Shown: positions 55,660 to 64,000, counted from the first letter of the stretch. The stretch is DNA of 64,000 nt from Actinoplanes couchii (GCF_016862075.1 NZ_BOMG01000080.1:61958-125957); one strand, 5' to 3'. Numbers and translations are program-made. Notes: generated by a model not told the origin, from the sequence alone.

Positions 55660-56827
55660 TCAGGGCCGGGCGTAGCGCGGCCAGCAGGAAGGCGACGCCG
55701 AGCAGGGCGAGGCTGACGGCGAGGGCGGTGTGCAGACCGGTCAGGGCGAGCAGGCCGCTGATCGTGATGACACCGAGGGAGCCGGCGGTGCGCTGCAGGG
55801 CGAAGATCTCGGCGCGGCGGTTCGCGGGTGCCAGCCGGTCCAGGGACAGCGAGTAGAACGTGCCGAACTGGGGCAGCAGGAAACCGAGGACCGCGGCGCC
55901 GGCCAGGGTGGTGGCGAGGTGGCCGCCGGTCAGGATCAGGACGGAGCAGCCGATCGCCACGGCCAGCATGATCACTACCGTCCGCGGTTGCAGCACCCGG
56001 TTGCGGACGCTGATCCAGACGCCGCCGGTGACCGAACCCGCGCACAGGACCAGGGCGAACACGAACGCCAGACCGGGTGCGAGGCCGAACGCCAGGGCGA
56101 ACGACACCGCGCCCACCTCGACGGCGGCCACCGCGGACGAGCACGCCGCCGCGCAGAACAGCCACAGGAACGCCTCACGCGGGATCGGCTGCCGCGGCGA
56201 CACCGGTGGCGCGACCTCGGCGGGCCCGGTCCCGCCACGCCGGGAAGCGCCGGGCATCAGGAACATCGGCCCGGCGCCGAGCACAGTGACCACCACCATC
56301 GCCCAGACCGGCGACACCGCGCCGAGCAGCGACGCGAGCACCGGCGACGCCGCGAAGGTCAGTTCGTTCAAGGTCGCGGCCACCCCCAGCGCCCGCGGCA
56401 GCCGTCCCGGTTCGACCAGACGGTTGAGCAGCATCCGCTGGTAGCCGTGGGCCGCTCCGGTGACGACCCCGGCCGCGGCCGCGGCGGCCAGCAGGAACGG
56501 GTACGGCGCGGCGGCCGCGGCCAGCACGGCGACGGCGGCGAACGCCACGGTCCGGACAGCGACCAGAACCCGCAGATAGCGGACGCTGTCGAACCGGTTG
56601 CCGAAGCGGGTCACCGGGACCGACCCGAGCACCTGCGCGGCGGTCATCACGAACACCATCGCGGCGCCCGTCTCCGCCGACCCGGTGACCGGCAGCGCGA
56701 CCAGGGCGAACGCGATCGGCGCGGCCGCCTGCGGCACCCCGAAGGTGCTGTTGGAGGCCTGCCAGCGGATCAGCGGGCCCGGTGACCGGACCGTCTGCTC
56801 GGTAACAGTCGTCGGTTCCACCGCCAC
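55643..56827 (-). CDS. MFS transporter, substrate unknown
   Basis: 394 residues with about 12 spans from GTG 56827. The MFS motif is degenerate (TRFGNRFDSVRYLRVLVA), and helices are very Ala/Val-rich (VRTVAFAAVAVLAAAAAPYP). YQRMLLNRLVEPGRLPRALG resembles exporter-like actinobacterial members. No regulator is adjacent. Export of a small inhibitory compound is plausible but unproven. Confidence 0.82.
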   Translation of the reverse strand: MAVEPTTVTEQTVRSPGPLIRWQASNSTFGVPQAAAPIAFALVALPVTGSAETGAAMVFVMTAAQVLGSVPVTRFGNRFDSVRYLRVLVAVRTVAFAAVAVLAAAAAPYPFLLAAAAAAGVVTGAAHGYQRMLLNRLVEPGRLPRALGVAATLNELTFAASPVLASLLGAVSPVWAMVVVTVLGAGPMFLMPGASRRGGTGPAEVAPPVSPRQPIPREAFLWLFCAAACSSAVAAVEVGAVSFALAFGLAPGLAFVFALVLCAGSVTGGVWISVRNRVLQPRTVVIMLAVAIGCSVLILTGGHLATTLAGAAVLGFLLPQFGTFYSLSLDRLAPANRRAEIFALQRTAGSLGVITISGLLALTGLHTALAVSLALLGVAFLLAALRPALISPQK

Positions 56828-56882
56828 ACCCTATGCCGTGTCGTTCCGGGCCCGATCAGGATCGATGTGATGGAGTCGGACG

Positions 56883-57827
56883 ATGGATCTCCACCCGCCC
56901 GTCGAACCGTACGACACCGGTCTGCTCGAAGTCGGTGACGGCAACGAGCTGTACTGGGAGGTGTGCGGGAACCCGGCCGGCAAACCAGCGGTGTTCCTGC
57001 ACGGTGGGCCCGGTGGTGGGCTGCTGCCGGACTTCCGGCGCTGGTTCGATCCGGACGGCTACCGGATCGTGCTGTTCGACCAGCGCAACTGCGGGCGGAG
57101 CCGGCCCTCCGCGGGTGACCCGGCGGTCTCGCTGGCGCACAACACCACCGCGCACCTGGTGGCGGACGTCGAACGGCTGCGCGAGCACCTCGGCGTCGAG
57201 CGCTGGCTGGTGTTCGGCGGCAGCTGGGGCACCACCCTCGGGCTGGCGTACGCGCAGGCCCATCCGGAACGGGTCACCGCACTCGTGCTCCGCGGCGTGT
57301 GGCTGGGCCGCCTGTCCGACAACACCTGGGGGTTCACCCCGTCCGGCGCGGCCCACCTGTTCCCGGCCGAGTGGGCGGCGTTCACCGCGGCGATCCCGGC
57401 CGGGGAGCAGGACGACCTGATCGGCGCCTACGGCCGGCGGATCAACGACCCCGACCCGGCGGTGCACGTACCGGCGGCCCGCGCCTGGATGGACTGGGAA
57501 CTGTCGGCCAACGCCCTGCTGCCGGTGCCGCTGCCCGATCTCGACGACCGCACCCTGCTGGCGTTCGCCCGGATCACCCACCACTACATCGGCAACGGCT
57601 GTTTCCTGCCGCCGGAGGGCCTGCTGGCGGGCATCGACCGGATCCGGCACATCCCGGCGGTGATCGTGAACGGCCGCTACGACGTGAAGACGCCGCCGGT
57701 CCAGGCCTGGGCACTGCATCGGGCCTGGCCGGAGGCGGCGTTCCACATCGTCGAGGACGCCGGCCACGGTGGTGGCGAGCCCGGTTCCCGCGACCTGCTC
57801 CTGGAAGCCACCGACCGGTTTCTGTAA
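56883..57827 (+). CDS. pip: prolyl iminopeptidase
   Basis: Serine peptidase of family S33 that removes N-terminal proline. The oxyanion motif HGGPGGG (residues 40-46), Ser114 in FGGSWGTTLG, Asp267 in VNGRYDVKTPP and His295 in EDAGHGG form the expected triad. DQRNCGRSRPSAGD is a family signature. The 314 residues are standard. It is intracellular, and unlinked to its neighbours. Confidence 0.93.
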   Translation: MDLHPPVEPYDTGLLEVGDGNELYWEVCGNPAGKPAVFLHGGPGGGLLPDFRRWFDPDGYRIVLFDQRNCGRSRPSAGDPAVSLAHNTTAHLVADVERLREHLGVERWLVFGGSWGTTLGLAYAQAHPERVTALVLRGVWLGRLSDNTWGFTPSGAAHLFPAEWAAFTAAIPAGEQDDLIGAYGRRINDPDPAVHVPAARAWMDWELSANALLPVPLPDLDDRTLLAFARITHHYIGNGCFLPPEGLLAGIDRIRHIPAVIVNGRYDVKTPPVQAWALHRAWPEAAFHIVEDAGHGGGEPGSRDLLLEATDRFL

Positions 57828-57854
57828 TCCGCCGGTAACACGCGGCACCTCCTT

Positions 57855-57872
57855 TGTCGAAGCGCATCGACA
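57855..57872. promoter_or_regulatory. dyad upstream of the pectin operon
   Basis: TGTCGA-AGCGCA-TCGACA, with an inner GCGC, lies 19 bases before the pectinesterase start and just before its GGGAG site. Its form suits a LacI- or IclR-type regulator of pectin genes. Confidence 0.55.
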
Positions 57873-57890
57873 CAGGATGGGAGTTCGCGC

Positions 57891-59294
57891 ATGGCAGTGC
57901 CCTTACCTCACGTCGTCGCCCTGTTCGTGGGCATTCCGGCGGCCCTCGCCGCCGTCGCGCCCGCGGCGAACGGCGTCTACACGATCGCCTCCGGCGCGAG
58001 CGGCAAGTGTCTCGACGTCGGTGGCGCGTCGACGGCCAACGGTGGGCTGCTGGTCCAGGTCGCCTGCAACACGGCCGCCGGTGACCAGCAGTTCACGGCC
58101 GTCGCCCAGAACGGCGGGTTCGGCCTGGTCAACACGACCAGTGCGAAGTGTGTGGACGTGCCCTATTCGACCACCGACCAGGGCACCCAGCTGTGGCAGT
58201 GGACGTGCGGCGCCAGCGCCAACCAGACCTGGACGTTCACCGCGTCGACCGCCGCGCCGGGCAAATACCTGATCCGGAGCGCCGCGAACGGGCTCTGCGT
58301 CAGCGACAAGGACGGCTCGACCGCCGGGAACAACCCGATCGTGCAGGAGACCTGCTCGGACATCGCCCGGATGCAGTGGTCGTTCAACCAGGTCTCCGGC
58401 GGCGGCACCACCACGGCGACGGTGGCCGCCGACGGAACCGGCACCTACCGGACCGTGCAGGCCGCCGTCGACGCGGTGCCGGCCGGCAACACCACCCGCC
58501 GGATCATCACGATCAAGGCCGGTACGTACCGGGAGATCGTGACCGTGCCGGCGAACAAGCCGTACATCACCTTTGAGGGCCTCGGCACCGACTACAGCAA
58601 GACCACGATCATCAACAACCGCGACGCCGGGCATTACGGGCTGCAGGGCAGCGGCACCGTGCAGGTCTACGGGCACGACTTCGCGGCCACCAACCTGACC
58701 ATCACCAACGACTACGACGAGAACACGTACGAGACCGGGGACCAGGCGCTCGCGCTCTACCTCGACTCGGACCGCTCCCGGTTCAGCAGCGTCCGGCTGC
58801 TCGGCGACCAGGACACGTTCCTGGTCGACAACAACGCCCGCACCTACTTCACCGGCTCGTACATCGAGGGCACCACCGACTTCATCTTCGGCGCCGGTGT
58901 CGCGGTCTTCGCGAACAGCACCATCCACGAGAAACGCTCGACCGGCGGCACGATGACCGCGGCCAGCACCCCGGACACCAAGACGTACGGCTTCCTCTTC
59001 TACAAATGCACGATCACCGGAACCGGAAGCAACAACACCACGCTGGGCCGGCCGTGGCGGCAGGGCGCCCAGGTGCTGTTCCGGGAATCCAGCCTCGGCA
59101 ACACCGTCAGAACCGCACAGCCGTGGACCGACATGTCCACCAACACCTGGCAGAACGCGCGTTTCACCGAATACAAGAACACCGGTTCGGGCGCCACCGT
59201 CAACGGCAACCGACTGCAATTGACCGACGCGCAGGCCGCCAACCACACCCCGCAGAAATACCTCGCCGGAACGGACGGATGGAACCCGCTATGA
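57891..59294 (+). CDS. secreted RICIN-domain pectin methylesterase (CE8)
   Basis: Removes methyl groups from pectin outside the cell. Signal peptide residues 1-27; RICIN-type lectin domain about 28-168 with three beta-trefoil repeats (SGKCLDVGGAS, SAKCVDVPYST, NGLCVSDKDGS); GGG linker; then a CE8 beta-helix. Active-site residues are Asp308 (GDQDTF), Asp330 (IEGTTDFIFG) and Arg387/Trp389 (LGRPW). GGGAG precedes ATG 57891. The stop overlaps the pectate lyase start as ATGA. The lectin domain should hold it on plant polysaccharide. Confidence 0.95.
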   Translation: MAVPLPHVVALFVGIPAALAAVAPAANGVYTIASGASGKCLDVGGASTANGGLLVQVACNTAAGDQQFTAVAQNGGFGLVNTTSAKCVDVPYSTTDQGTQLWQWTCGASANQTWTFTASTAAPGKYLIRSAANGLCVSDKDGSTAGNNPIVQETCSDIARMQWSFNQVSGGGTTTATVAADGTGTYRTVQAAVDAVPAGNTTRRIITIKAGTYREIVTVPANKPYITFEGLGTDYSKTTIINNRDAGHYGLQGSGTVQVYGHDFAATNLTITNDYDENTYETGDQALALYLDSDRSRFSSVRLLGDQDTFLVDNNARTYFTGSYIEGTTDFIFGAGVAVFANSTIHEKRSTGGTMTAASTPDTKTYGFLFYKCTITGTGSNNTTLGRPWRQGAQVLFRESSLGNTVRTAQPWTDMSTNTWQNARFTEYKNTGSGATVNGNRLQLTDAQAANHTPQKYLAGTDGWNPL

Positions 59295-60706
59295 GAAGAC
59301 TCCTGGCCGTAGGCCTGACCATTCCCCTGGCCGTTCTCGGCCTCAGCGTGCTGCCCGCCGAAGCGGCCGTCACCCCGGCCGCCGGTGGTGTCTACACCCT
59401 CGCGTCGGGGTCCAGCGGCAAATGTGCCGTCGTGACCGGCGCGTCCACCGGCAACAGCGCGCTGCTGGTGCAGGTCGCCTGCAACACCGCCGCCACCGAC
59501 CAGCAGTTCAAGGCCGTCGCGCAGAACGGCGCGTTCGCCCTGGTCAACACCAACAGCGCGAAATGTGTCGACGTGCCCAACTCGAGCACCGTCTCCGGCA
59601 CCCAGCTGTGGCAGTACACCTGCGGGACCAGCGCCAACCAGACCTGGTCGCTGACCGCCTCCACCGCCGCGTCCGGGAAGTTCCTGGTCAAGAGCGCGTC
59701 CAGCGGGCTCTGCGTCAGCAACAAGGACGGCTCCACCGCCGGGAACAACCCGATCGTGCAGGAGACCTGCTCGGACATCGCCCGGATGCAGTGGTCGTTC
59801 AACCAGGTGTCGGCCGGCTCGGCCTGGTCGAACACCGCCGACGGGTTCGCCCAGGGCACCACCGGCGGGGCGGGCGGCACCGCGGTCACCGTGTCCAACT
59901 ACGCCGACCTGCTGAAGTACGCGACCGCGACCGAGGCCTACGTGATCCGGGTCAACGGCACGATGACCTCGGCCACCTACGGCTACGAGATCCCGGTCAA
60001 GTCGAACAAGACGATCGTCGGGCTCGGCACCACCGGCCGGCTCAAGGGCGGCGGGTTCTTCCTCGGCGCCGGGGTCCGCAACGTCATCATCCGGAACCTG
60101 ACCATCGGCGACACCGACATGGCCGCCGACGACCCGGACGACAAGGACTACGACTACGACGGCATCCAGATGGACACCGCCGACCACGTGTGGATCGACC
60201 ACAACACGTTCCAGAACATCAACGACGGCACCATCGACTCGCGTAAGGACACCAACTACGTGACGGTGTCCTGGAACCGGCTCGGCGGCCACAACAAGAA
60301 CTTCGGCATCGGCTGGACCGAGAACGTTGTGGCCCGGATGACCATCCACCACAACTGGATCTACAACTCCAACCAGCGCAACCCCAGTGCCGACAACCTG
60401 GCGTACGCCCACCTCTACAACAACTACCTGCAGAACATCACGTCGTACGGCAACTACTCCCGTGGCGCCACCAAGATGGTCATCGAGAACAGCTACTTCG
60501 AGAACGTCAAGAACCCGTACTACCCCGACTCGACGGCCCAGCTGCGGCAGTCCGGCAGCATCGTGACCGGCTCGTCCGGCCGGCAGGAGACCCTCGGTTC
60601 GGCGTTCACCCCGAGCAGCTTCTACTCGTACACCCTCGACACCGCGGCCAACGTGCCCTCCGTGGTCAAGTCCGGTTCCGGTCCGCAGGCCGGCATCGTG
60701 ATGTGA
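59291..60706 (+). CDS. secreted RICIN-domain pectate lyase (PL1)
   Basis: Cleaves demethylated pectin by beta-elimination with Ca2+. Signal peptide residues 1-25; RICIN domain about 28-168, nearly identical to that of the preceding enzyme; PL1 domain from about 175. Key blocks are DYDGIQMDTADHVWIDHNTF (Ca-binding Asp residues and vWIDH), DGTIDSRKDTNYVTVSWNRL and SNQRNPSADNLAYAHLYNNY, with Arg in the last as the likely catalytic base. Translationally coupled to the esterase, which supplies its substrate. A strong hairpin follows the stop. Confidence 0.95.
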   Translation: MRRLLAVGLTIPLAVLGLSVLPAEAAVTPAAGGVYTLASGSSGKCAVVTGASTGNSALLVQVACNTAATDQQFKAVAQNGAFALVNTNSAKCVDVPNSSTVSGTQLWQYTCGTSANQTWSLTASTAASGKFLVKSASSGLCVSNKDGSTAGNNPIVQETCSDIARMQWSFNQVSAGSAWSNTADGFAQGTTGGAGGTAVTVSNYADLLKYATATEAYVIRVNGTMTSATYGYEIPVKSNKTIVGLGTTGRLKGGGFFLGAGVRNVIIRNLTIGDTDMAADDPDDKDYDYDGIQMDTADHVWIDHNTFQNINDGTIDSRKDTNYVTVSWNRLGGHNKNFGIGWTENVVARMTIHHNWIYNSNQRNPSADNLAYAHLYNNYLQNITSYGNYSRGATKMVIENSYFENVKNPYYPDSTAQLRQSGSIVTGSSGRQETLGSAFTPSSFYSYTLDTAANVPSVVKSGSGPQAGIVM

Positions 60707-60708
60707 TG

Positions 60709-60749
60709 CGACAGGCCGGCCCTCCACCAGGTGGAGGGCCGGCCTGTCG
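60709..60749. terminator. bidirectional hairpin terminator
   Basis: Perfect 20-bp arms (60709-60728 and 60730-60749) with a single-base centre lie between the convergent pectate lyase and sigma factor genes. There is no T-run, but the stem is very stable (ACAGGCCGGCCCTCCACC). Confidence 0.85.
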
Positions 60750-60752
60750 GTG

Positions 60753-61469
60753 TCAGTCGCCGGTGGGGGTGCAGCGCAGGCAGCCGCGGGTGTGCCGGGT
60801 CAACCGTTTGCGCCAGATCGCACACGGCCGGCCGTCCCAGCTCCGGGTCAGCCCGGTCAGCTGGTCGCACCCGCCGGCGTCCAGCGCCCGCGTCATGGTC
60901 CGGGCACTGGCCAGCCGGGTCCGCATCCGGTTGACCCGGACCGCGGCCAGCCCGGCCCCGACACCCAGCGCCGCGGCGGTCTCGGCCCGGGTGGTCCGCC
61001 CGGCGGTCTCCCGCCACCACAGCGCGAGCAGGTGTCGGTCGTCGTCGTCCAGCCAGCGCGCCGCCACGGTGATCTCCCGGCGCTGCCGCTCCAGCAGCTC
61101 CTCGGTGTCGGCGCGGTCGGTGAAGTCACCGGCCGGATCGGGCTGGTCCACGGTCAGCGTCTCCTGCCGGTGCTGCCGCCGGCGCAGATCACGCAGGTGC
61201 CGCTGGACCTGACGATCGGTGACGGCACAAACCCAAGGGCGAAAACGATCGATTTCCCGTACGGACGGCAGGCACCGCACGATCTGCAGCAGCGTCTCCT
61301 GGACCACGTCGTCGACGTCGGCGTGCCAGCGCAGGGCCCGGCCGACACGCCGGTAGACGTGCGCGACCTCCCCGGCGATCAGCCGGTCGACGGCTTGGCG
61401 ATCACCGTTCTGGGCGGCCAGCACGAGTTCGGTGGCGGGTGAGGGTCTTCCGATGAGCATGCTCGGCAT
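60753..61469 (-). CDS. ECF-type sigma factor with Cys-rich C-terminus
   Basis: ATG 61469 follows AAGGAG. Region 2 (ELVLAAQNGDRQAVDRLIAG, DVDDVVQETLLQIVRCLPSV, FRPWVCAVTDRQVQRHLRDL) and region 4 (LDDDDRHLLALWWRETAGRT, TAAALGVGAGLAAVRVNRMR) are recognisable. The last 50 residues hold CDQLTG, RPCAIWRKRLTRHTRGCLRC, an HxxxCxxC-type end like zinc anti-sigma domains, so sensing and sigma function may be joined in one protein. No anti-sigma gene is adjacent. An 18-bp palindrome lies about 85 bases upstream. Confidence 0.8.
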   Translation of the reverse strand: MPSMLIGRPSPATELVLAAQNGDRQAVDRLIAGEVAHVYRRVGRALRWHADVDDVVQETLLQIVRCLPSVREIDRFRPWVCAVTDRQVQRHLRDLRRRQHRQETLTVDQPDPAGDFTDRADTEELLERQRREITVAARWLDDDDRHLLALWWRETAGRTTRAETAAALGVGAGLAAVRVNRMRTRLASARTMTRALDAGGCDQLTGLTRSWDGRPCAIWRKRLTRHTRGCLRCTPTGD

Positions 61470-61554
61470 GAGCACTCCTTCGGGCACGGTGGGGGACGGG
61501 GAAGCAGGGCACGGGCCGTCTCCCGGGGAAGAGAACGGTTCCGTGACGGGGATT

Positions 61555-61572
61555 CAGGCAATCGATTGCCTG
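61555..61572. promoter_or_regulatory. 18-bp perfect palindrome upstream of the sigma factor
   Basis: CAGGCAATCGATTGCCTG is fully self-complementary. It lies in the 294-base gap between the sigma factor and the WYL gene. A second, weaker dyad (TTTCCG-N6-CGGAAA, 61736-61753) lies at the far end of that gap; no gene is seen in it. Confidence 0.6.
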
Positions 61573-61763
61573 CCCTGCCGGCGGTCACCGTAAGCAGCCT
61601 TTCGAGAGGGTGTCAATCGTGGTGATCATCGTTTCCCGACCGGCATCGGAGATGCGATTTTTCTGTTATCCGGACCGTTCTCTGGCGCATCCGGATGCTT
61701 TCGGCCGGGGTCCGACAACAGAAATCTCCGGAACTTTTCCGAGAATGCGGAAAGGGACCGTCG

Positions 61764-62714
61764 TCACGAATACCGGGCTGCGATCCCGGCCCCGATACCG
61801 GCCAGCCGGGCCCGGAGTTCGGCGGGCTCCAGGACTTCGACGTCGGCGCCGAAGGCGAGCAGCGCCTGCGCCGCGTCCAGGACCGGGAACCGCAGGGTCA
61901 GGTCGGCCCAGGCGCTGTCACCGGGCGGCACCTCCCGGTTCTGCGCGTCGCCGTGCAGGCGCAGCACTCGCGGCAGCACGTGCCGTCGCACCCGGACCCG
62001 GACCGCGACCGCGGTACGGGCCGCCGCGTAGCGGTCCTGCAGCCCGCTCCAGGTGGCGGCGAGGTCGAAGCCGCTGCGCCGGCGGGCCGGGGTGTCCAGG
62101 ACCGTTGCGTCCCGGACCCGGTCGACACGGAACGTCTTCATGATCCGGCGGTGCTCGGCGACCAGGTACCAGACGCCGGCCTTGTGCACCAGGCCGTGCG
62201 GATCGAGCGTGTAGGTCCCGGTGCCGGCGCCCGCGGAACCGTAGCCGATCCGGAGCCGGCGCCCGTCCAGGACTGCGGCCTGTACCCGGTCCAGGTGTGC
62301 CGGGCGGTCGTCGACGGCGCCCCAGCGCGCGGGGTCGACCAGCACCCGGCGGCCGATCAGGTCCGCGGTGTCCCGGTGACCCGCCGGCAGGGACGCGAGC
62401 ACCTTGCGCAGCGCGGAGCCGAGCGCGTCACCGAGCCCGAGGTCGGCGTGCGGCCGGTCGGTGGTGAGCACGAACAGGGCACGGGCCTCGTCCGGACTGA
62501 GCCCGGGAACCTGGGTGCGGTAACCGGGCAGCAGCGCGATGCCGCCGCTGCGCCCGCGCTCGGCGTAGACCGGCACCCCGGCGGCGGACAGGGCTTCGGC
62601 GTCGCGGTAGATGGTACGGACCGACACCTCCAGCTCCGCGCCGAGTTCGGTCGCCGAGCGAGGGCTCCGTGCCTGGAGCAGCAGGAGCAGGGCGAGCAGC
62701 CGGTCGGGCCTCAT
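61764..62714 (-). CDS. WYL-domain transcription regulator (YafY type)
   Basis: An N-terminal HTH (MRPDRLLALLLLLQARSPRS, VSVRTIYRDAEALSAAGVPV) precedes a WYL domain (RRLRIGYGSAGAGTGTYTLD, GVWYLVAEHRRIMKTFRVDR) and a WCX-like end. 316 residues. It is divergent from an EVE-domain gene with a 9-bp dyad between, mirroring the VOC/WYL pair at 23 kb. The ligand is unknown. Confidence 0.9.
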   Translation of the reverse strand: MRPDRLLALLLLLQARSPRSATELGAELEVSVRTIYRDAEALSAAGVPVYAERGRSGGIALLPGYRTQVPGLSPDEARALFVLTTDRPHADLGLGDALGSALRKVLASLPAGHRDTADLIGRRVLVDPARWGAVDDRPAHLDRVQAAVLDGRRLRIGYGSAGAGTGTYTLDPHGLVHKAGVWYLVAEHRRIMKTFRVDRVRDATVLDTPARRRSGFDLAATWSGLQDRYAAARTAVAVRVRVRRHVLPRVLRLHGDAQNREVPPGDSAWADLTLRFPVLDAAQALLAFGADVEVLEPAELRARLAGIGAGIAARYS

Positions 62715-62733
62715 GCTCCGACGGTAACCCCCA

Positions 62734-62758
62734 ATACCTGACGCCCTGTGTCAGGTAT
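62734..62758. promoter_or_regulatory. operator between WYL and EVE genes
   Basis: ATACCTGAC (62734-62742) and GTCAGGTAT (62750-62758) are perfect arms around 7 nt in the divergent space. It is probably the WYL regulator's binding site. Confidence 0.75.
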
Positions 62759-62806
62759 GAGGCGCGACGATGGCGAGGTCCAGGAAGCCTGAGCAGGGGA
62801 GTCGTC

Positions 62807-63247
62807 ATGTCGGACACGATGGAACGGGCCTGGCTCGGGGTGGTCTCCGCCGAGCACGCGGCGATCGGCGCCGACCTCGGCTGGATCCAGCTCAACCACG
62901 GCAAGCGCAACAACCTCCGGCGGCTGCGCCGGGGCGACGGGTTCGTCTTCTACTCGCCGACCCAGCGGCTCGGGGACCGCCGGCCGCTACGGGCGGTGAC
63001 CCAGGTCGGGGTGGTCGCCGACGACGCGCCCTACCTGGCGGGCGAGACGATGGACATGGGTTCGCACGGGTCGTTCCGGCCGTGGCGCCGCGACGTCGAC
63101 TTCGACACGACGGCACGCCCGGTCCCGATCCACGACCTGACCCTCGAGCTGACGGCCGCCGCGAACTGGGGTTACTCACTCCGCTACGGCCTGGTCCCAC
63201 TGACCCCGGCCGACTTCACCACGATCCGCGCCGCGATGACGGCCTGA
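62807..63247 (+). CDS. EVE-domain protein
   Basis: A 146-residue PUA-like EVE fold: RAWLGVVSAEHAAIGADLGW, LRRGDGFVFYSPTQRLGDRR, AVTQVGVVADDAPYLAG and FRPWRRDVDFDTTARPVPIH. EVE domains bind modified bases in DNA or RNA in several defence and repair proteins; standalone actinobacterial members are uncharacterised. ATG 62807 follows GGGGAG. Its expression is probably set by the divergent WYL regulator. Confidence 0.85.
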   Translation: MSDTMERAWLGVVSAEHAAIGADLGWIQLNHGKRNNLRRLRRGDGFVFYSPTQRLGDRRPLRAVTQVGVVADDAPYLAGETMDMGSHGSFRPWRRDVDFDTTARPVPIHDLTLELTAAANWGYSLRYGLVPLTPADFTTIRAAMTA

Positions 63248-63315
63248 CACTCAGTCCAGCGGTCCGGCGGCCCGGCGGGCGTGGCGAGCTGCAGCGATGC
63301 CGGCCGGGTTGGCGG

Positions 63316-64000
63316 TCAGTTCGGTGGGCCGGGGAGCATGGCGAGCCACAGGGCCCGGTCTCGGACGGGCAGGGCCCGGCGGACCTGGCTCAGGCGGGCG
63401 GCCAGGGCGGCGACGCGGGTGAGGCGCTGGGTGATCGGGCGGCGGCGGTGGTCGTACGCCGCAAGCGCTTTTGACGTGGAAGTGGTCTCGCGGAGGCAGC
63501 CGGCCAGGGTGACGGCGTCGATGATCGCCTCGCAGGCGCCGCGGCCCAGGTCCGGGGTCATCGCGTGAGCGGCGTCGCCGATCAGGACCGTGTCGCCGCG
63601 CACATAGGACGGCAGGCGCGGAGTGACGTAGACGTCTTGACGCAGGATCCGCTCCTCGGTCAGGGCGTCGAGAACCGGCTGGACCGGGGCCGCCCAGCCG
63701 TCGAACATCCGGCGCAGCACCTCCACCTCCCGGCCGGGGTGGAACCGTCCCTCGGGAGCCCGGGCCGTGGCGAACCAGTTGGTGCGGCCGCCCTGCTGCG
63801 GCGTCACCCCGAACTTGACACCCCGGCCCCAGGTCTCGACGAAGTCTTCGACGGTCATGTCCTCGACCACGCCGCGCCAGGCGGTGCTGCCGGAGTAACG
63901 CGCCCGGTAGGCGCCACCGAACAGGCGCTCGCGGGTACGGCTGAACACACCGTCGGCCACCACGGTCAGGTCGGCGCCACACCGCTCCGGATCTTCGGCC
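63316..64000 (-). CDS. FAD-dependent monooxygenase, partial (C-terminal part)
   Basis: The gene runs off the window end: the frame is open to 64000, and residues ADLTVVADGVFS upstream of the first ATG match the family's second FAD block. The GD motif VLIGDAAHAMTPDLGRGACE binds the FAD ribityl chain, as in the p-hydroxybenzoate hydroxylase superfamily. The N-terminal dinucleotide-binding GxGxxG lies outside the window. The substrate is unknown. Confidence 0.85.
   Translation of the reverse strand, partial: AEDPERCGADLTVVADGVFSRTRERLFGGAYRARYSGSTAWRGVVEDMTVEDFVETWGRGVKFGVTPQQGGRTNWFATARAPEGRFHPGREVEVLRRMFDGWAAPVQPVLDALTEERILRQDVYVTPRLPSYVRGDTVLIGDAAHAMTPDLGRGACEAIIDAVTLAGCLRETTSTSKALAAYDHRRRPITQRLTRVAALAARLSQVRRALPVRDRALWLAMLPGPPN

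Overview
The window is very GC-rich, with dense overlapping ATGA/GTGA gene junctions, GTG and TTG starts and almost no T-tracts. This indicates a filamentous actinobacterium. The gene complement (RICIN-domain pectinases, LAL-type LuxR regulator, DUF6232 protein, WYL regulators, many MFS pumps) fits Micromonosporaceae, most likely Actinoplanes or a close relative; the genus is inference. I see no tRNA, rRNA, CRISPR array, insertion sequence or prophage.

Layout. 1-2.4 kb: cysteine biosynthesis (cysE-cysK, translationally coupled) and a lipoprotein. 2.7-5 kb: membrane GGDEF-EAL protein. 5.1-12.1 kb (minus): a complete Mrp/Mnh cation/proton antiporter operon led by a TrkA-C regulator, facing a two-component system (12.3-14 kb) across a long inverted repeat. 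MrpE carries a His-rich 12-residue repeat array and MrpF a long disordered tail. 14.1-19.4 kb: TetR/SMR efflux pair with a clear operator, a small membrane protein, a secreted alpha-amylase, an MFS pump and a VOC protein. 19.5-26.2 kb: LAL regulator, VOC/WYL pair and ArsR/MFS pair, the last two each with a dyad. 26.2-36.5 kb: LRV/HEAT-like protein, then narGHJI plus a coupled methyltransferase, and a separate narK. Both nar units have DosR-like boxes upstream, pointing to hypoxia-controlled nitrate respiration.

36.5-46 kb is a patchwork: small hypotheticals, GrpB, a frameshifted FecCD permease remnant, an ECF sigma factor with a hexapeptide array inside it plus its membrane partner, and a HIRAN / coiled-coil / DUF4041 / GIY-YIG locus. 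That locus is broken by a third copy of an 8-bp tandem repeat. Removing one copy restores a single open frame of about 1,275 codons and restores the register of a surrounding 54-bp repeat. I consider it the most interesting object here.

44.4-62 kb is dominated by plant-polysaccharide use: CE12-type esterase, LacI regulator and GH120 beta-xylosidase, GH3 glycosidase, and a pectin methylesterase-pectate lyase operon whose two RICIN domains are nearly identical. Interleaved are a MarR-controlled CoA-ester catabolic cluster (SDR, amidohydrolase, MaoC, acyl-CoA ligase), an MFS pump, prolyl iminopeptidase and an ECF sigma factor. The window ends with a WYL/EVE pair sharing a dyad and the C-terminal part of an FAD monooxygenase that runs off the edge.

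A recurring theme is expanded in-frame minisatellites inside genes (cysE tail, mrpE, sigma factor, HIRAN/DUF4041 locus) together with noncoding tandem repeats at 36.5 and 44.3 kb.
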